Below are positions 1 through 8,600 of a DNA stretch of 64,000 bases, piece by piece. Under the pieces are notes generated by a model. That model was not told where the DNA came from, ran no database searches, and saw nothing but the letters and a program-made list of their open reading frames with translations. The position numbers and the translations under genes are program-made. Source of the stretch: Plut-88900 sp965116945. GTDB lineage: Bacteria; Chloroflexota; Dehalococcoidia; Plut-88900. The DNA is taken from contig OZ220734.1 in NCBI GenBank assembly GCA_965116945.1, positions 1,240,001 to 1,304,000 on the forward strand. The letters run 5' to 3'. The stretch's first letter is position 1; each line of letters opens with the position of its first letter.

Positions 1-1
1 T

Positions 2-922
2 GACGCACGGCAGGGCCGACGCCAACACGGACGCATACACGACTCATTGCTCTTCTATTCCAAGGGAGATGACTGGACATGGAACCGACTATATACCGAC
101 TATGACCGGGAGTATGTTGACCAATTCTATCGCCACGTTGACCCTGACTCTGGTCGCAGATACAGGCTTGATAATCTGACGGGACCTGGTGGAGAAGCCA
201 AAGGGAATCCGCAGTATGAAATAATGGGCGTCACCAGGTATTGGCGCTATAGCAAAAAGCGGATGGCGGAGTTGATTAAGCAGGGGCGAGTTATTCAGAC
301 CAAGCCCGGAGGCGTACCGCAATACAAACGCTATCTCGATGAAATGCCTGGCGTTCCCTTACAGGATCAATGGATTGACATAAGTCCTATTCAGGCACGA
401 TCTAAAGAACGGATTGGCTACCCCACCCAAAAGCCCCTCGCCCTGCTGGAGCGGATTATCTCCGCGTCATCCAATCCGGGGGACGTGGTGCTGGACCCGT
501 TCTGCGGCTGCGCGACGGCTTGTGTGGCGGCGGAGAAGCTGGGGAGGAAGTGGGTGGGGATAGACATTTCGGAGAAGGCCGTCGAGCTGGTGAACATGCG
601 GCTGCGGGAGTTCATGGGAGACCTGTTCCACGAACGGCTGGTGACGGCCCGGACGGACATACCGCGCCGCACGGACATCGATGCGCCGATACCGTACCGG
701 AAGCAGAAGCACGTGCTGTTTGGTCGGCAGGAGGGGGTATGCAACGGGTGCAGGATTGCGTTCCTGTTCCCCAACTTGACGATTGATCACGTGATACCCA
801 GGTCTCGGGGCGGCACTGACCACCTAGACAATCTTCAGCTGCTATGCGGGGCATGCAACAGCATCAAGGGAGACCGGGAGATGGCCTATTTGATCGCGAA
901 GTTGAAGGAGAGGGAGGGGTAG
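2..922 (+). CDS. DNA methyltransferase (N4/N6, beta-class order) fused to C-terminal HNH nuclease; 5' partial
   Basis: The frame is open to the left edge of the window, so the start lies upstream; the TTG at 47 is not convincing. The visible part carries a PTQKP motif near nt 424-438 followed by motif I (DPFCG, nt 494-508) and the acidic WVGID strand, the C-terminal half of a beta-class SAM-dependent DNA methyltransferase. The catalytic DPPY-type motif should lie upstream. From about nt 690 an HNH domain follows, with two CxxC zinc knuckles (CNGC, CGAC), the DHV core and the N/H residues typical of HNH endonucleases. The fusion suggests a modification enzyme with a linked nuclease or nicking activity. 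A separate restriction gene is not visible. The small membrane gene at 926 begins 4 nt after the stop. Confidence 0.85.
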   Translation, partial: DARQGRRQHGRIHDSLLFYSKGDDWTWNRLYTDYDREYVDQFYRHVDPDSGRRYRLDNLTGPGGEAKGNPQYEIMGVTRYWRYSKKRMAELIKQGRVIQTKPGGVPQYKRYLDEMPGVPLQDQWIDISPIQARSKERIGYPTQKPLALLERIISASSNPGDVVLDPFCGCATACVAAEKLGRKWVGIDISEKAVELVNMRLREFMGDLFHERLVTARTDIPRRTDIDAPIPYRKQKHVLFGRQEGVCNGCRIAFLFPNLTIDHVIPRSRGGTDHLDNLQLLCGACNSIKGDREMAYLIAKLKEREG

Positions 923-925
923 GGG

Positions 926-1204
926 GTGGGAGTGTTAGTATGGGCTACAGTGTTGGGATTAGGGCTAGACATTGTTGGGTTTTTGCTTGTAATCAAATAT
1001 GGGCATAGTCTTTTTCTGTGGGCCGGTGCAAAACTCCCCACGAAGCAGAAGGATGATGTCTTGTACTTTTATGGTGGTGAACTGGAGAGAAAGGACGTAT
1101 TCGGTCGGCGGCGGCTCTGGGCAAAATTGGGAGTCGCCTTAGTAGCCATTGGATTCAGCTCTCAGATTGTTGGCGCTGTCGCTGCTATTCAATATTCCAA
1201 TTAG
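926..1204 (+). CDS. Small predicted membrane protein, 92 aa
   Basis: I do not recognise this protein. It has a hydrophobic N-terminal segment (about residues 3-22) and a second one near residues 70-88, with a charged middle containing KQK and ERK/GRRR stretches. This suggests a two-pass membrane protein with a short loop. The start is GTG, 4 nt after the methyltransferase-HNH stop, which implies co-transcription and possibly translational coupling. No Shine-Dalgarno stands out beyond the G-rich overlap. Confidence 0.5.
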   Translation: MGVLVWATVLGLGLDIVGFLLVIKYGHSLFLWAGAKLPTKQKDDVLYFYGGELERKDVFGRRRLWAKLGVALVAIGFSSQIVGAVAAIQYSN

Positions 1205-1232
1205 GTGTCTCTGTGATTAGTGCAACACCTTA

Positions 1233-1254
1233 ATTCCTCGCGGGGCCTCGGAAT
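1233..1254. repeat. Interspersed repeat family B, copy 1
   Basis: Short imperfect palindrome with arms ATTCC and GGAAT around a CGCGGGG core. Nearly the same 22-26 bp sequence recurs at 2020-2041 and inside mnmG at 46825-46850. It lies between the small membrane gene and the SRAP gene. Confidence 0.7.
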
Positions 1255-1314
1255 GGTCAGGGGGAGTCGGGGGTGGGGTGATAGACAGGAAAGTATGGAG
1301 GGAGGGCTAAAGAC

Positions 1315-1980
1315 TTGTGCGGTAGATACACCCTTATAGCCGACATCGGAGACTTGGCCCAACGCTTCGAATTTGATGGTACCGACTTCAGCTACGATCC
1401 CGGCTACAACATAGCTCCCACTGAGAGCGTGCTCACCGTCAGGAACGTCGCGGGTCGAGGGGCGGCGCTCATGCGCTGGGGTTTGATTCCCTTCTGGGCC
1501 AAGGACCCGAAGATCGGGGCTCGGATGATTAACGCCCGCGCTGAGACCGTCACTGAAAAGCCCGCCTTCCGAAATGCGCTCAAAAAACGCCGGTGCCTCG
1601 TCCTCGCCGATGGCTATTACGAATGGCAGAAAACCCCGGCGGGTAAGAGGCCATTTCGCATAGTCTTGCGCTCGGGGGAGCCCTTCGCCATGGCCGGGCT
1701 ATGGGAAGTTTGGAAGGACCCGCAGGGCAACGTCGTCCCCTCCTGCACCATCATCACCACCGTCGCCAACGATTTCCTAGCGCCCATTCACAACAGAATG
1801 CCAGTGATATTAGCCCGGGAGGAAGAGGAGACGTGGTTAGATTTGGGCACTGATGAGGTCGCTTCCCTAGTTTCTATACTCTCCTCCAGCCCGGATGACG
1901 CCTTGGACGCTTACGAAGTTTCGACGCTAGTCAACTACGCGAGAAACGACGGGCCAGAGGTCATTGCACGCGTAGGATGA
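1315..1980 (+). CDS. SRAP-domain (YedK/HMCES family) abasic-site protein
   Basis: Members of this family bind single-stranded DNA and form a covalent thiazolidine link between Cys2 and abasic sites, shielding them during replication. The protein starts MCGRYTL, so removal of Met would expose the essential Cys. The family WGLIPFWA motif is present, NARAET is seen, and the conserved HNRMP motif lies near residue 160. The 221-aa length is normal for the family. The start is TTG, fixed by the need for Cys at position 2; a GGAGGG lies about 11 nt upstream. It lies downstream of the methyltransferase-HNH gene, separated by a repeat. Confidence 0.9.
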   Translation: MCGRYTLIADIGDLAQRFEFDGTDFSYDPGYNIAPTESVLTVRNVAGRGAALMRWGLIPFWAKDPKIGARMINARAETVTEKPAFRNALKKRRCLVLADGYYEWQKTPAGKRPFRIVLRSGEPFAMAGLWEVWKDPQGNVVPSCTIITTVANDFLAPIHNRMPVILAREEEETWLDLGTDEVASLVSILSSSPDDALDAYEVSTLVNYARNDGPEVIARVG

Positions 1981-2019
1981 ACAGCTCGGAAGAATGACCG
2001 AGGCGGGCCGGCGCTTTAG

Positions 2020-2041
2020 ATTCCTCGCGGGGTATCGGAAT
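2020..2041. repeat. Interspersed repeat family B, copy 2
   Basis: ATTCC...GGAAT palindrome with CGCGGGG core followed by GACA. It is nearly identical to the copy inside mnmG at 46825-46850. Confidence 0.75.
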
Positions 2042-2105
2042 GACAGGGAGAGGGGTGAGTGGGTTTGGAGGGATGTGAAGGATTGGAGAGGCGTGGGCCA
2101 CCCCC

Positions 2106-2137
2106 CGCTCATACTTCGACTACGCTCAGCATGAGCG
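2106..2137. repeat. Interspersed repeat family A, copy 1
   Basis: CGCTCAT/ATGAGCG arms around a CTTCGAC...GCTCAGC core. It is one of ten copies of the same pattern in the window. Confidence 0.75.
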
Positions 2138-2318
2138 ACCCGGCCCCGGGAGGGCGACCGGCCGGTCGCCCCTAGGGGGAGGAGAGAGGACGCCCCGCCC
2201 TTGCCCCCAGCCGGGGATGGATTCACGCCATGGGCGCACTTTCAGCCCGATCGGGGTCGGGAATGACGGAGTGGGAGGGTGAGTTGCGGAGTTGTAGGTG
2301 ATTATTCAGGAGGGATGG

Positions 2319-2338
2319 ATTCCTGCCTCCGCAGGAAT
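2319..2338. repeat. Interspersed repeat family B, copy 3
   Basis: Perfect 8-bp arms ATTCCTGC/GCAGGAAT with a 4-nt loop, followed by GACG as in other copies. Confidence 0.75.
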
Positions 2339-2450
2339 GACGATATAAGGTGGGTGGGGGTGCAAGGGTGTATTGGCAAGTCTGAGCTTGACGGACATTG
2401 CCGCCAACTCCACAATACTTCGAAATTCCACCCCTTAAAAGGAGCCTGAC

Positions 2451-3362
2451 ATGGATGCAGCACAAGAATCCCTGGTGTACGTGAACGGAGAGCTTGTACC
2501 GGCGAGTCAGGCCACGGTGTCGGTGTTCGACAGGGGGTTCAGGTGGGGGGACGGGGTGTATGAGATGGCCCGGACATTCAACGGGAAGGTCTGGAAGCTG
2601 CGGGAGCACCTGGACCGACTCTACTGGTCATTGCAATACACGAGAATTGATCCCCGAATAGATATAGACGCGCTGGAAGTTGCAACCCTCGACCTGGTTG
2701 AGACCAATTTTCAAAGGTCGGGGCCGGATGATGTGGGGGTGACTCACATCGTCAGCCGGGGGGTTGTAGAGCCGACCCGAAAGGCGGACATGCCGCCGAC
2801 GGTGGTGATTTACACCGAGCCCCTGGCCTTCGCTATGTACGCCGGCTGGTACAAAGACGGGATCAGGATGATCACCCCGGCCACCCGACGTACTCCTCCG
2901 CAGAGTCTTTCGCCCAAGGCGAAGATATCGAACAAGATGAACCACATGGTCGCGGATTTCGAGGCGAAGGCGATTGACCCCGAGGCGCTGCCCCTGATGC
3001 TGGACTACGACGGCAATGTGGCGGAGAGCAGCGGCGCGAACTTCCTGTTCCTTCGCAATGACACCATTTACATACCGAATCGTCGGCACGTATTGGGTGG
3101 AATAACCATGGAGTCGGTACTGGAGATTGCCTCGACACTAGGGTACAAGGCGGAGGAGGGGGACTACACACCCTTTGACGTGTACAAGGCGGACGAGGCG
3201 TTCATGACCACCACTCCGAGCCATATTGCGCCGGTGGTGTCGCTTAACGGGATAAAGATCGGGGCGGGGGTGCCGGGGCCCGTGTTTCAGCAGATCACGC
3301 AGGCGTGGAGCGATATTGTCGGGATCGACATAGTTGACCAGGCGATGGCTTATGCGGGGTGA
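2451..3362 (+). CDS. Class IV PLP aminotransferase (branched-chain / D-amino-acid aminotransferase family)
   Basis: A fold-type IV transaminase of 303 aa, the usual length. Features are the N-terminal FDRGFRWGDGVYE segment (residues 26-38), the probable PLP lysine Lys158 in the AKIS context, the ESSGANFL motif (192-199) and the LGGIT phosphate-binding loop (215-219). This family covers BCAT/IlvE, D-alanine aminotransferase and aminodeoxychorismate lyase, which cannot be separated reliably by eye. A good Shine-Dalgarno (AAGGAG) precedes the ATG. It is flanked by repeat-filled non-coding DNA on both sides, so it is probably monocistronic. Confidence 0.85.
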   Translation: MDAAQESLVYVNGELVPASQATVSVFDRGFRWGDGVYEMARTFNGKVWKLREHLDRLYWSLQYTRIDPRIDIDALEVATLDLVETNFQRSGPDDVGVTHIVSRGVVEPTRKADMPPTVVIYTEPLAFAMYAGWYKDGIRMITPATRRTPPQSLSPKAKISNKMNHMVADFEAKAIDPEALPLMLDYDGNVAESSGANFLFLRNDTIYIPNRRHVLGGITMESVLEIASTLGYKAEEGDYTPFDVYKADEAFMTTTPSHIAPVVSLNGIKIGAGVPGPVFQQITQAWSDIVGIDIVDQAMAYAG

Positions 3363-3443
3363 GGGGGGAGTTCCTATCCTTCACCTGGCCTCCTGCCATC
3401 GTTTGACCACTGCAAACCTGTCCCTAATTGGAACCCCACCCGG

Positions 3444-3484
3444 AATCCGCTCGACCCTTCGACCCTGCTCAGGATGAGCGGATT
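3444..3484. repeat. Interspersed repeat family A, copy 2
   Basis: Perfect 9-bp arms AATCCGCTC/GAGCGGATT around CCTTCGACCCTGCTCAGG. It is almost identical to the copy at 32573-32619. Confidence 0.8.
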
Positions 3485-3596
3485 ACGCCCCACACCATGT
3501 GCCAAGGTGATTTTGGCCAATAGATCACCGAAAGAGACTTTGCTCAATGATCTCTTCGAGGGAGATGGGAGGGGATACCGTTCCACCTCTACCTGG

Positions 3597-3623
3597 CCCT
3601 TCGACTCAGTTCAGGGCGAGCGG
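3597..3623. repeat. Interspersed repeat family A, copy 3 (left arm lost)
   Basis: The CCCTTCGAC...CTCAG...GAGCGG half is retained, but the left CCGCTC arm is missing. Confidence 0.65.
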
Positions 3624-3686
3624 CCCCACCGGCCCGGGGAGGGCAACCACAAGGGATTGCCCCTACGCGGGAGAGAGGTGAGGGAG

Positions 3687-4787
3687 TCAGGCTTTCAATT
3701 GGGCGAGGGCATATTGGCCTAAGTGGCGGTTTTCACTGATGTCGTCGGGGTTGATGTCTGAGTTGTACGCGATGAGGGGGATCTTGCGCTCGTGGATGGA
3801 GGCGTGGGAGCGGAGGCCAACGCGCATTTCTATCTGGGTCGGGTCTCCGAAGACGAAGTTCTTCTCGGCATTGACGAATATGTTGCCCAGGCGGTCGGGG
3901 TGGAGGTGGTACTCCCGCACGGCTTCCTCACGGCTGAAAGCACTATGTACACCAGGTGTCTCCCGGAGGATGTCCAGGGCCTTGGCCTGGTCCTTGTCAT
4001 CTAGATAAACGAAGGTGCAACCTCCCAGGTTGGAGTGCTGCAGGACGTAGCGGTCCTTGATGATGGGTACGGGGTTGGAATCTATGCCCCGGGCCCCGAG
4101 GATGGCCTTGAGATCCACCATGTGATCCTTGGAGGACATGCCGTGGTCGGCGGTCAGGAGAAGGGTGATGTCCGGGTGGTGGGAGAGGATCTCGCCGATA
4201 GCGTCGTCAAGGATGGTCATGTGGCGTTGGGACTCGGGGTGGTGGGGTGGGAAGGTGTGCATCGCGTAGTCGGTGGTTGCGATGTAGACGACGTCGAAAT
4301 GGCTTTCCGACATCAGGTGGTCGGCGGCCTGCATGATCCAGCCGTTCACTTCGAGGGAGTAGATGGGGGGTGGAGTTCCAACGACCGAGACGATTTCTTC
4401 CAAGGGCTGTTCTGAAGAAAAGCCCACCGTGGCATGAGCGCCTATCAGGGTGCGGAGCTTGTCCTTGGAGGAGACCATCAGGGTGCGCTTGCCGAGACGG
4501 TCGGCTTTCTGGAAGAGGGTGTCGGCGAGGATGAAGTCGGCGGACTCCATGTAGGTCTCCTGGCCGGTGTCGGAGTTGAGCCAGTAGTTGCAGTTGATGC
4601 CATGGGACTCGGGGTAGAGGCCTGTGACCAGGGAAACGTTGTTTACGTTGGTCACGGAAGGCATCATAGAGTTGCCCAACTTGAGGAAACCCCTGGAGTA
4701 GACCTCGTCGATGTTTGGCGTTGTGCAGGCCTGGATGTACTCGGGGTCGAAGCCGTCGATGATGATGATTACTATGGGGTTGTTCAT
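3687..4787 (-). CDS. phnA: Phosphonoacetate hydrolase (alkaline phosphatase superfamily)
   Basis: Predicted to cleave the C-P bond of phosphonoacetate to acetate and phosphate. The protein (366 aa) follows the PhnA pattern: metal-binding Asp11 in the first strand, the PSVTNVNN motif with presumed nucleophile Thr46, the SHGI motif, a TTDYAMH metal site, the TADHGMS site and a C-terminal RSHASIHE histidine. These match the six-ligand di-zinc site of the superfamily, and the KDKLRxL segment is specific to the phosphonoacetate hydrolase group. No phosphonate transporter or LysR regulator is adjacent. The family also contains nucleotide pyrophosphatases, the main alternative. Confidence 0.82.
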   Translation of the reverse strand: MNNPIVIIIIDGFDPEYIQACTTPNIDEVYSRGFLKLGNSMMPSVTNVNNVSLVTGLYPESHGINCNYWLNSDTGQETYMESADFILADTLFQKADRLGKRTLMVSSKDKLRTLIGAHATVGFSSEQPLEEIVSVVGTPPPIYSLEVNGWIMQAADHLMSESHFDVVYIATTDYAMHTFPPHHPESQRHMTILDDAIGEILSHHPDITLLLTADHGMSSKDHMVDLKAILGARGIDSNPVPIIKDRYVLQHSNLGGCTFVYLDDKDQAKALDILRETPGVHSAFSREEAVREYHLHPDRLGNIFVNAEKNFVFGDPTQIEMRVGLRSHASIHERKIPLIAYNSDINPDDISENRHLGQYALAQLKA

Positions 4788-4854
4788 GGGGGTAATCGTA
4801 GCACACGCGAAGCCGAAGTCTTATCGGGGGGGGCCAAAGGAACTGAGGTAAAGG

Positions 4855-5223
4855 TTAGCCGATGGTGGGGGTGGGGGATTCGGATTCGGCGTGGTCAGGC
4901 TCTTCCACGCTCGACGGTTCCTTCGCGGGAATGGGACGCAGGACCACCTGGACGCCGAGGGCTCGGGTGAGGCGCATGATGGTGGCGAAGCTGGGGTTTC
5001 CGTCGGGTGAGAGGGTCTTGTAGAGACCGGCCCGGCTTAAACCAGCCTGACGAGCAAGAGCATTCATGTTCTGAGCCCGGGAGACGTTTTCCAAGGCCGC
5101 TCGGATTACAGAGCCGTCACCAGGGTCTTCTTCGGCGCACGCCTCCAAATAAAGCCGCGCGTATTCGATGGATCGTAGACGTTCGGTAGGATCCCAGACA
5201 GTATAACCCTCGGGCAATTTCAT
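4855..5223 (-). CDS. Antitoxin of a RelE/HigB-type module (HTH, addiction-module antidote family)
   Basis: The middle of the protein is a helix-turn-helix (ALARQAGLSRAGLYKTLS), followed by the NPSFATIMRLTRALG segment typical of the putative addiction-module antidote family. A long acidic, disordered C-terminal tail follows. I place the start at the ATG at 5223: it forms an ATGA overlap with the toxin stop and has GGAG six bases upstream. An ATG four codons earlier (5235) lacks a good ribosome site. Toxin-first gene order is as in HigBA-like modules. The protein should bind its toxin and repress the shared promoter upstream of the toxin gene. Confidence 0.85.
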   Translation of the reverse strand: MKLPEGYTVWDPTERLRSIEYARLYLEACAEEDPGDGSVIRAALENVSRAQNMNALARQAGLSRAGLYKTLSPDGNPSFATIMRLTRALGVQVVLRPIPAKEPSSVEEPDHAESESPTPTIG

Positions 5224-5522
5224 TTCTGTCTCCATTCTTCTGCCAAAGCGCGGGCTCGGGCTATATCGCTTTGTTGCGTAGACTTGTCACCGCCAGAAAT
5301 TAACACGATGACGTTGCGACCTTCCCTGATGAAATAGATACGATATCCTGGGCCATAATGAATGCGCATCTCAAGCAGGCCCCTGCCAAGATTACGGACT
5401 TGTCCCAAGTTACCAATTGCGACCCTAGTGAGGCGGGCGTCAATCCTGGATACTGCATCCTGGTCTCTCAGCTTGTTAAACCATCTCCTAAATTCTGTGC
5501 TTTCGATTATCTGGAATGCCAT
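5220..5522 (-). CDS. RelE/HigB-type toxin (addiction-module killer protein family)
   Basis: A 100-aa basic protein starting MAFQIIES, with the RxxDAxLxRV, GLLEMRIHYGPGYRIYF and GGDKSTQQSDIxxA motifs characteristic of the RelE-like killer family, presumed ribosome-dependent mRNA interferases. An upstream in-frame TTG/ATG would add a hydrophobic stretch, but it would overlap the predicted promoter, so the ATG at 5522 is preferred. The gene overlaps its antitoxin by 4 nt. Confidence 0.85.
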   Translation of the reverse strand: MAFQIIESTEFRRWFNKLRDQDAVSRIDARLTRVAIGNLGQVRNLGRGLLEMRIHYGPGYRIYFIREGRNVIVLISGGDKSTQQSDIARARALAEEWRQK

Positions 5523-5535
5523 AATGACTGCTAAG

Positions 5536-5564
5536 ACTGTAAACCACAGTATACACCCAGTCAA
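5536..5564 (-). promoter_or_regulatory. Promoter and likely operator of the toxin-antitoxin operon
   Basis: On the minus strand TTGACT (5564-5559) and TACAGT (5541-5536) are 17 nt apart, a good sigma-70-type promoter. A perfect inverted repeat ACTGT-N5-ACAGT (5536-5550) covers the -10 element and part of the spacer, the expected place for an autorepressing antitoxin operator. The toxin ATG is only 13 nt downstream of the -10. Confidence 0.6.
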
Positions 5565-5608
5565 GAAAGCGAAGGGTTGACGAGGCGGGCGTGTGTTAAC
5601 ATTCGGGC

Positions 5609-8600
5609 ATGGGAATGGATGGTTTTCACCCCGTAGTCAAGTCGTGGTTCGAGGGGCAGTTTGAGGCCCCGACGGAGGCCCAGGCCCGAGGCTGGGAGTC
5701 GATTGCGCAAGGGAAGCACACGCTTATCTCGGCGCCTACGGGTTCCGGTAAGACGCTGGCCGCGTTCCTGAAGTGTATTGATTACCTTATCTGGGAGGGG
5801 CTGGATGTGGGGCTGGAGGATATTACCCAGATTGTGTATGTGTCGCCGTTAAAGGCCCTTTCCAACGACATTGAGAGAAACCTGGCGGGGCCGCTGGCGG
5901 AGATTACGACCAAGGTGGAAGAGATGGGGATACCGGCCCCGGAGATAAAAGTCGGGCTGCGGACGGGGGACACCAAGGCTTCCCAGCGGCAGAGCATGGC
6001 GAAGAGGCCGCCGCACATTTTGATCACCACACCGGAATCGCTTTACATCCTGCTCACGTCCAAGAGCGGGCGGCAGGGGTTGAGGGGTGTGAAGAAGCTG
6101 ATCATCGATGAAATTCACGCTGTGGCGGACGACAAGCGGGGGTCTCACCTGAGCCTTTCGGTGGAGCGGCTGTGCGATTTGGCGGAAGGGCCGGTAACGA
6201 GGATCGGACTTTCGGCGACACAGAGGCCGATTGAGGAAGTGGCGAGATTCCTGGTCGGGAATGCGAACATCGGCGAGTCCGGGGATCCGGATTGCCTGAT
6301 AGTGGACTCAGGGCATTCCCGGAAGATCGATCTGGCCATTGAGATGCCGGGCTCAGAATTAGGCCCGATTGCCAGCCACGAGCTGTGGGCCGAGACCCTG
6401 GAGAGGGTAATCGAACTGGCCGAGGGACACGGGACTACGCTCCTTTTCGTGAACACGCGTCGGCTGGTGGAGAGGGTGGCACACCAGCTTACGGAGAAGC
6501 TGGGAGAGGAAGCGATAGCGGCGCACCACGGGAGCATGTCACGGGAGAGGCGATACCAGGCTGAGCAGGCCCTGAAAGCGGGCAAGATCAAGATTTGCGT
6601 GGCGACTGCGTCGTTGGAGCTGGGGATCGACGTGGGGCAGGTTGACCTGGTGTGCCAGATAGGGTCGCCGCGGTCCATAGGGTTGTTGATGCAGAGGGTG
6701 GGACGGTCGGGCCACACGATTTACGGGACACCGAAGGGCAGGATGTTTCCACTGACGCGGGATGAGCTGCTGGAATGTATCGCTCTGGCCCGGGCGGTTC
6801 ACCGGCAGAACCTGGACACGCTGTCTATCCCCAGCTGGCCGCTGGATGTCCTTGCGCAGCAGATTGTGGCAGGCTGCGTGGCCGAAGAATGGGATGAGGA
6901 GGAACTCTTCGAGACACTCAAGAAGGCTTATCCGTACCGAGACCTGCCGAGAGAAAAGTACGATGAAGTGGTCAAGATGCTGGCGGAGGGAGTCGCGCCC
7001 AGGGAGGGGAGACGAACTGCGCACCTGCACAGGGATGGGGTGGGGGGGACGCTGAGGGCCCGGAGGGGGGCTCGGATAACGGCGCTGACTAGCGGGGGAG
7101 CGATCCCCGACACTGCGGACTACGACGTAATCGCCGACCCCGAGGGTGTATTCGTAGGGACTGTGAACGAGGACTTCGCAATAGAGAGCATGCGCGGCGA
7201 TATATTCCTGCTGGGCAACACCCCGTGGCGCATTCGCAGAGTCGAGAGTGGTCGGGTGAGGGTGGAGGATGCCCAGGGAGAGGCCCCGACAATCCCGTTC
7301 TGGCTGGGTGAAGCGCCCGGGCGGACATGGGAGCTATCGGAAGAGATTACGGAGCTAAGGAGGGGTATCGAGGAGCGGATAGAGGTAGAAGAGGAGGCTG
7401 TCGAATGGGTGGAGGAAGAAACGGGGGTGGAGGGTGAGGCGGCGAAGCAGGCCGTTGCCTACGTTGACGAGGGGCGTCGGGTGCTGGGGGGCGTGCCGTC
7501 TGGGGAGAAGATTTACGCCGAGCGGTTCTTTGACGAGTCCGGGGGGACGCAGGTGGTGATTCACTCACCGCTCGGGGCACGGGTGAACCGGGCATGGGGG
7601 CTGGCCCTTCGCAAGCAGATATGCCGCAGCTTCGACTTCGAGCTGCAGGCTGCGGCGACGGACGACGGGATCAACTTCTCGCTGGGCCCGAGCCTGTCAT
7701 TTCCGCTTGAAGAGATGTTCAGCTTCCTCACGCCTCGGAATGTGGAAAAGGTGCTGACGCAGGCGGCATTACAGGCGCCCCTGTTCCAGACACGATGGCG
7801 GTGGAATGCGACTCGGGCGCTGGCGATTTTGAGGTTCTCGGGTGGGAAGAAGGTGCCGGCGCCGCTGGTGCGTATGAGGTCGGATGATTTGCTGGCGTCG
7901 GTGTTTCCGGCCCAGGTGCAGTGCCAGGACAACGCCCCGATGGCGGACATCGAGGTGCCGAACCACCCCCTGGTATTCGAAACGGTGCGTGACTGCCTCA
8001 CGGAGGCGATGGACCTGGAAGGACTAATGCAGCTCTTAGGCGACATCGAACAGGGGAAGGTAGAGGTGTTCGCCAGGGACACCCCCCAACCCTCGGTGTT
8101 TTCCCACCAGATATTGAACGCTATGCCGTACGCGTTCCTGGACGACGCACCGCTGGAGGAGCGGCGGTCAAGAGCGGTCTCGCTGCGGCGGGCGTTGCCG
8201 GAGGACTCCCGGGACCTGGCATCGCTGGACCCGGAAGCAATTGCGGCTGCGGCAGAGGACGCCTGGCCCCCGGCCCGCGATATCCACGAGCTGCATGACT
8301 TGCTCCTTAGTGTCGGACCCCTTTCGGAAAGAGAAATCGGGGAGAGGTATGGAAGCGTTGAAGGAGGGATGGTGGAGGGGTGGCTGGAAGAGCTGATTGA
8401 GTCGGGCAGGGTAACGACCTTCAGGAGAGGGGACGGGAACCGGGCCTGGGTGGCCGTGGAGTCGGTGGGGGAGGTGATGGGAGCTTACCCGGAGGCGGAA
8501 CTGAGCCCCAGGCCGCCGGGACGGTTCCTGAATGACAGGGAGGCAGACACGGAGGGAGCTGCAGTGCGACTGGTAAGGGGGAGGACGGAGGTGTCGGGGC

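Larger units (their letters stand above)
1981..2450. other. 470-bp non-coding stretch packed with short interspersed repeats
   Basis: No credible gene. It holds a family B copy (2020-2041), a family A copy (2106-2137), a hairpin made of GGGCGACC/GGTCGCCC (about 2152-2170), a degenerate B-like element ending in GGGAATGACGG (about 2215-2268) and a clean B palindrome with 8-bp arms (2319-2338). ORFs called across it merely read through these repeats. The Shine-Dalgarno of the next gene (AAGGAG) lies at its right end. Confidence 0.7.
3363..3686. other. Non-coding stretch between convergent genes, with family A repeats
   Basis: No gene seen. It holds two family A repeats (3444-3484 and 3597-3623) and a hairpin GGGCAACC...GATTGCCC (about 3643-3664). 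It separates the convergent aminotransferase and phosphonoacetate hydrolase genes and may act as a bidirectional terminator region. Confidence 0.6.

Noticed and set aside
2223..2609. Minus-strand ORF of 128 codons
   Set aside because: It reads through B-family repeats and the 5' end of the aminotransferase gene; no ribosome site.
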